Of a stretch of DNA of 64,000 bases, positions 61,790 to 64,000 are shown piece after piece (position 1 is the first letter of the stretch; the number at the start of each line of letters is the position of its first letter). Location: positions 310,001-374,000 of the forward strand of contig NZ_AUEG01000001.1 of assembly GCF_000425865.1 (NCBI RefSeq), in the 5' to 3' direction. The stretch is from Lacticigenium naphthae DSM 19658 (GTDB lineage: Bacteria; Bacillota; Bacilli; Lactobacillales; Carnobacteriaceae_A). Below the pieces are notes generated by a model. It was not told the origin of the DNA and did no database searches. It saw nothing but the letters and a program-made list of their open reading frames with translations. The position numbers and the translations under genes were made by a program.

Positions 61790-63652
61790 ATGGAAAATGT
61801 ATCATCAATTAAAAAAAGCTTTTTCTCGTGGTTAACTATGTTAATTTTGTTTGCTTTCGGGCAGCATTTTTATTTTCAAAATTATTTATTTAGTTCCATT
61901 TTGTTTCTCTTAACTGGATCAAGTTACATTCCATACAAGTTGCTGACAAGACAATTAAACACTGTTGAAGATATCCTGTTTGATTACCGTAAAAACAAAC
62001 AGGCCTTGTTGGTTAAAGAAAAGGAGTTACAAACATTATTTGACAATAATCATGCCTACCTCTGGACTATCGACTTAAACCAACAAACTTTTATTGCTTC
62101 CAGTGGGTTTGAAAGTATTTTCGGGTACGGAAGAGATATGTTTTTAAAAAATTACGAGTTATGGTTGGAACGAACTTACCCAGAAGATTATCCTATTGCA
62201 CTAAATCATTACTTACAATTAAAGAAAGGTCATTCTTCCAATCAAACATGGCGCTTTATTCATAAAAATGGATCTATTCGCTGGATCGATGCTTGGGGAA
62301 AACCTATTTTCAACTCCAGCAACGAAGTAACACAACTAACTGGTGTAGCTTATGATATAACTGATCGAAAAAAGTTAGAAAAACAGTTGAAGTATCAAGC
62401 TGATCACGATTTTTTAACTGGATTAGCCAATCGCAAATATTTGTATTCATCATTAAACAAAAAAATAAATTTTCCCGATACTCCATTTGCTTTATTTTTT
62501 ATTGATATCGATCGGTTTAAGTTTATTAATGATAGTTTTGGACATACTGCAGGAGACCAGATTTTAATAGATGTTGCTGACCGGATTCAAACTGTACTTT
62601 CTTCAAATGATTTAGCCGCCCGTGTCGGGGGCGATGAATTTATACTCGTAGTGAATCATCTCACTACTGATGAATTAACTGAAACAATACAAACCATATC
62701 AGACTTATTTAACGATCCATTCGATTTAGAAAAAGAATCTCGCTATGTAACTGCTAGTATAGGAATAAGTTTGTTTCCTTATCATGATACATCAATTGAA
62801 AGTTTAATCAGACAAGCTGATCATGCTATGTATCAAGCGAAAAAAACAGGAGTCTCGCTTGGTGTCATCGCACAATATCAAACTGTGGAAATGAAAGACA
62901 GGGATCACATAATCGAAAAAGATATTCAATACGCTATCAAGGAAAAACAGTTTCATCTCTACTTTCAACCTATCGTAAATTTAAAAACAAACGAGATAAG
63001 TGGGTTGGAAGCTTTGATTAGATGGGAACATCCTGATTTTGGGATCATCTCTCCTCAATCTTTTATTCCACAAGCGGAGAAACAGGGACTGATCTATTCA
63101 ATCGGAATGTGGGTATTGGAAGAATCTTTTTGTTTGTTTTCCCCGCATTCATTTAATGATCTGCATCTTTCAGTCAACATTAGTCCAATTCAGTTAACCA
63201 ACGAAAAATTTTTAGTAGATTTAGATGATCTTCTAAATAAGTATGACATTATTCCCAGTAAAATAATTTTTGAAATAACTGAAGGTTTTATGGAAAATCC
63301 AAATGAAGCAAAAAAAATTCTCGCAGCTATCAGAGAAAAAGGAATTCAAATAGCCATTGATGATTTTGGAACAGGTTATTCTTCACTGAGTGTTCTAAGC
63401 AACATTCCTTTTGATATCTTGAAAATGGATTTATTATTTGTGAAAAATATGATCAGAAATCAAGCTACTCAACAACTCGTTAAAAGTATTATGCAGCTCG
63501 CACATACTCAAAATGCAAAAGTGATAGCGGAGGGAATTGAATCATCCGAGCAAGCAGATTTTCTACTAGATATTAACTGTTTGTATGGACAAGGGTATCT
63601 CTATGGCAAACCCTTACCATTAAAATATTGGAAAGAAAAACTTCATTTATAA
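61790..63652 (+). CDS. PAS-GGDEF-EAL cyclic-di-GMP signalling protein
   Basis: A 620-residue protein. Order: two N-terminal membrane helices (about 12-50), a PAS domain (about 80-200), a GGDEF domain with intact RVGGDEF (about 280-286) and an EAL domain. The EAL side is complete: EALIRWEHP, the Asn of VNISPIQL, EITEGF, DDFGTGYSSL and the late Glu of AEGIESSEQ, so phosphodiesterase activity is likely. In front of the GGDEF motif the inhibitory site reads SSND instead of RxxD, so product inhibition is probably lost. ATG at 61790 follows AAGGGGA. Confidence 0.93.
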   Translation: MENVSSIKKSFFSWLTMLILFAFGQHFYFQNYLFSSILFLLTGSSYIPYKLLTRQLNTVEDILFDYRKNKQALLVKEKELQTLFDNNHAYLWTIDLNQQTFIASSGFESIFGYGRDMFLKNYELWLERTYPEDYPIALNHYLQLKKGHSSNQTWRFIHKNGSIRWIDAWGKPIFNSSNEVTQLTGVAYDITDRKKLEKQLKYQADHDFLTGLANRKYLYSSLNKKINFPDTPFALFFIDIDRFKFINDSFGHTAGDQILIDVADRIQTVLSSNDLAARVGGDEFILVVNHLTTDELTETIQTISDLFNDPFDLEKESRYVTASIGISLFPYHDTSIESLIRQADHAMYQAKKTGVSLGVIAQYQTVEMKDRDHIIEKDIQYAIKEKQFHLYFQPIVNLKTNEISGLEALIRWEHPDFGIISPQSFIPQAEKQGLIYSIGMWVLEESFCLFSPHSFNDLHLSVNISPIQLTNEKFLVDLDDLLNKYDIIPSKIIFEITEGFMENPNEAKKILAAIREKGIQIAIDDFGTGYSSLSVLSNIPFDILKMDLLFVKNMIRNQATQQLVKSIMQLAHTQNAKVIAEGIESSEQADFLLDINCLYGQGYLYGKPLPLKYWKEKLHL

Positions 63653-63665
63653 TCGTACTAAAAAA

Positions 63666-63717
63666 AGCTACTCTCTATTAGCAAGTATACTAATGGAGAG
63701 TAGCTCTCATTTTTTAT
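63666..63717. terminator. Bidirectional terminator between two cyclic-di-GMP genes
   Basis: AGCTACTCTC (63666-63675) pairs with GAGAGTAGCT (63696-63705) and the inner ATTAG pairs with CTAAT. T and A runs flank it on both sides, between convergent genes. Confidence 0.88.
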
Positions 63718-63732
63718 CATAACCTATACATC

Positions 63733-64000
63733 TCAAGAATAACCCTCTAAGGACTTCACAGTGCTTTTGTAGCGGTACATATCGATATCAGCTTGATTGT
63801 ATAACTCATCAAACGTTAAGCCTAAATCCGTTAACGTTGCACCGATCGATATGGAAACTTCTATTCTATCTTCCTTATGCATTAATGGTTGGTTTACTAT
63901 TTGAGAAAGACTTTTAGAAATTTCACGTAGCTGATTTTCATCAGGAACATTCGGTATAAAGAGCAAAAATTCATCTCCACCTACTCTGCCAATTGCACCA
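63733..64000 (-). CDS. GGDEF-domain protein, C-terminal part (gene runs off the window)
   Basis: The last 88 residues or so of a diguanylate-cyclase-type domain: GAIGRVGGDEFLLFIP, then VSISIGATLTDLGLTFDELYNQADIDMYRYK, the conserved end of GGDEF domains. The stop is at 63733. The N-terminal sensor or membrane part lies beyond the window edge. It is convergent with the PAS-GGDEF-EAL gene, so two cyclic-di-GMP genes are adjacent. Confidence 0.93.
   Translation of the reverse strand, partial: GAIGRVGGDEFLLFIPNVPDENQLREISKSLSQIVNQPLMHKEDRIEVSISIGATLTDLGLTFDELYNQADIDMYRYKSTVKSLEGYS

Noticed and set aside
1-64000. CRISPR arrays, insertion sequences, prophage genes, tRNA or rRNA genes
   Set aside because: No regularly spaced repeats, transposase or phage proteins, and no tRNA cloverleaf or rRNA sequence could be recognised by reading; weak or short cases could still be missed.

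Overview
The window is AT-rich, compact bacterial DNA from a low-GC Gram-positive. The gene set points to the order Lactobacillales: a FabT/FabK-type fatty-acid operon, pepQ divergent from ccpA, PcsB-like peptidoglycan hydrolases, a c-di-AMP receptor of the CbpB type and a T-box upstream of pheST. A methyl-accepting chemotaxis protein, a GGDEF/EAL protein and UvsE lie in the same window. They suggest a motile Carnobacteriaceae-like organism rather than a streptococcus or lactobacillus. That placement is inference; no rRNA or tRNA is present to settle it.

Layout. 1-6.9 kb: start of efp, a pepP-type peptidase, the complete seven-gene comG pseudopilus operon (comGA to comGG), yebC and a VanZ-like gene, all on the minus strand. 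7-12.5 kb: oligoendopeptidase F, a lipid kinase, a secreted coiled-coil NlpC/P60 hydrolase and tRNA hydroxylase TrhO. 12.7-20.8 kb: a class A penicillin-binding protein, ccpA/pepQ with a candidate cre site, YtxH/DUF948 envelope proteins, an MscS channel and cbpB. 20.9-25.7 kb: phosphoesterase, rdgB and murI, a DUF2507 gene, and a hydrolase/flavoprotein pair. 26-37 kb: trxA, mutS2, cvpA, zapA, pheT/pheS with their T-box, an HxlR regulator, an HD protein, an RlmP-type methyltransferase and a second coiled-coil hydrolase (M23). 37.5-47 kb: chemoreceptor, two GNAT proteins, a YeiH-family transporter, a YdbC-like ssDNA-binding protein with an ABC exporter, and a BaiN-type flavoprotein. 47-56.8 kb: the type II fatty-acid operon fabT-fabH-acpP-fabK-fabD-fabG-fabF-accB-fabZ-accC-accD-accA behind a clear promoter with two FabT boxes. 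57-60.2 kb: a TetR-controlled ABC exporter. 60.3-64 kb: uvsE and two cyclic-di-GMP genes.

How it fits together. Most of this is core genome: competence, cell wall synthesis and remodelling, membrane lipid synthesis, nucleotide hygiene and translation. Several regulatory circuits can be read directly from the DNA: the Phe T-box, the tandem FabT boxes over the fabT start site, paired palindromes over the tetR promoter, and a cre-like site between ccpA and pepQ. WalR-box-like repeats lie upstream of both PcsB-like hydrolase genes, which hints at joint cell-wall-stress control.

The least explained features are non-coding. One is a two-copy intergenic repeat (41.0-41.2 and 56.8-57.0 kb) with two conserved hairpins. 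Another is a 65-nt near-perfect hairpin inside the fab operon. A third is a 12-codon ORF that overlaps the murI start. No CRISPR array, prophage, insertion sequence or defence system was seen.
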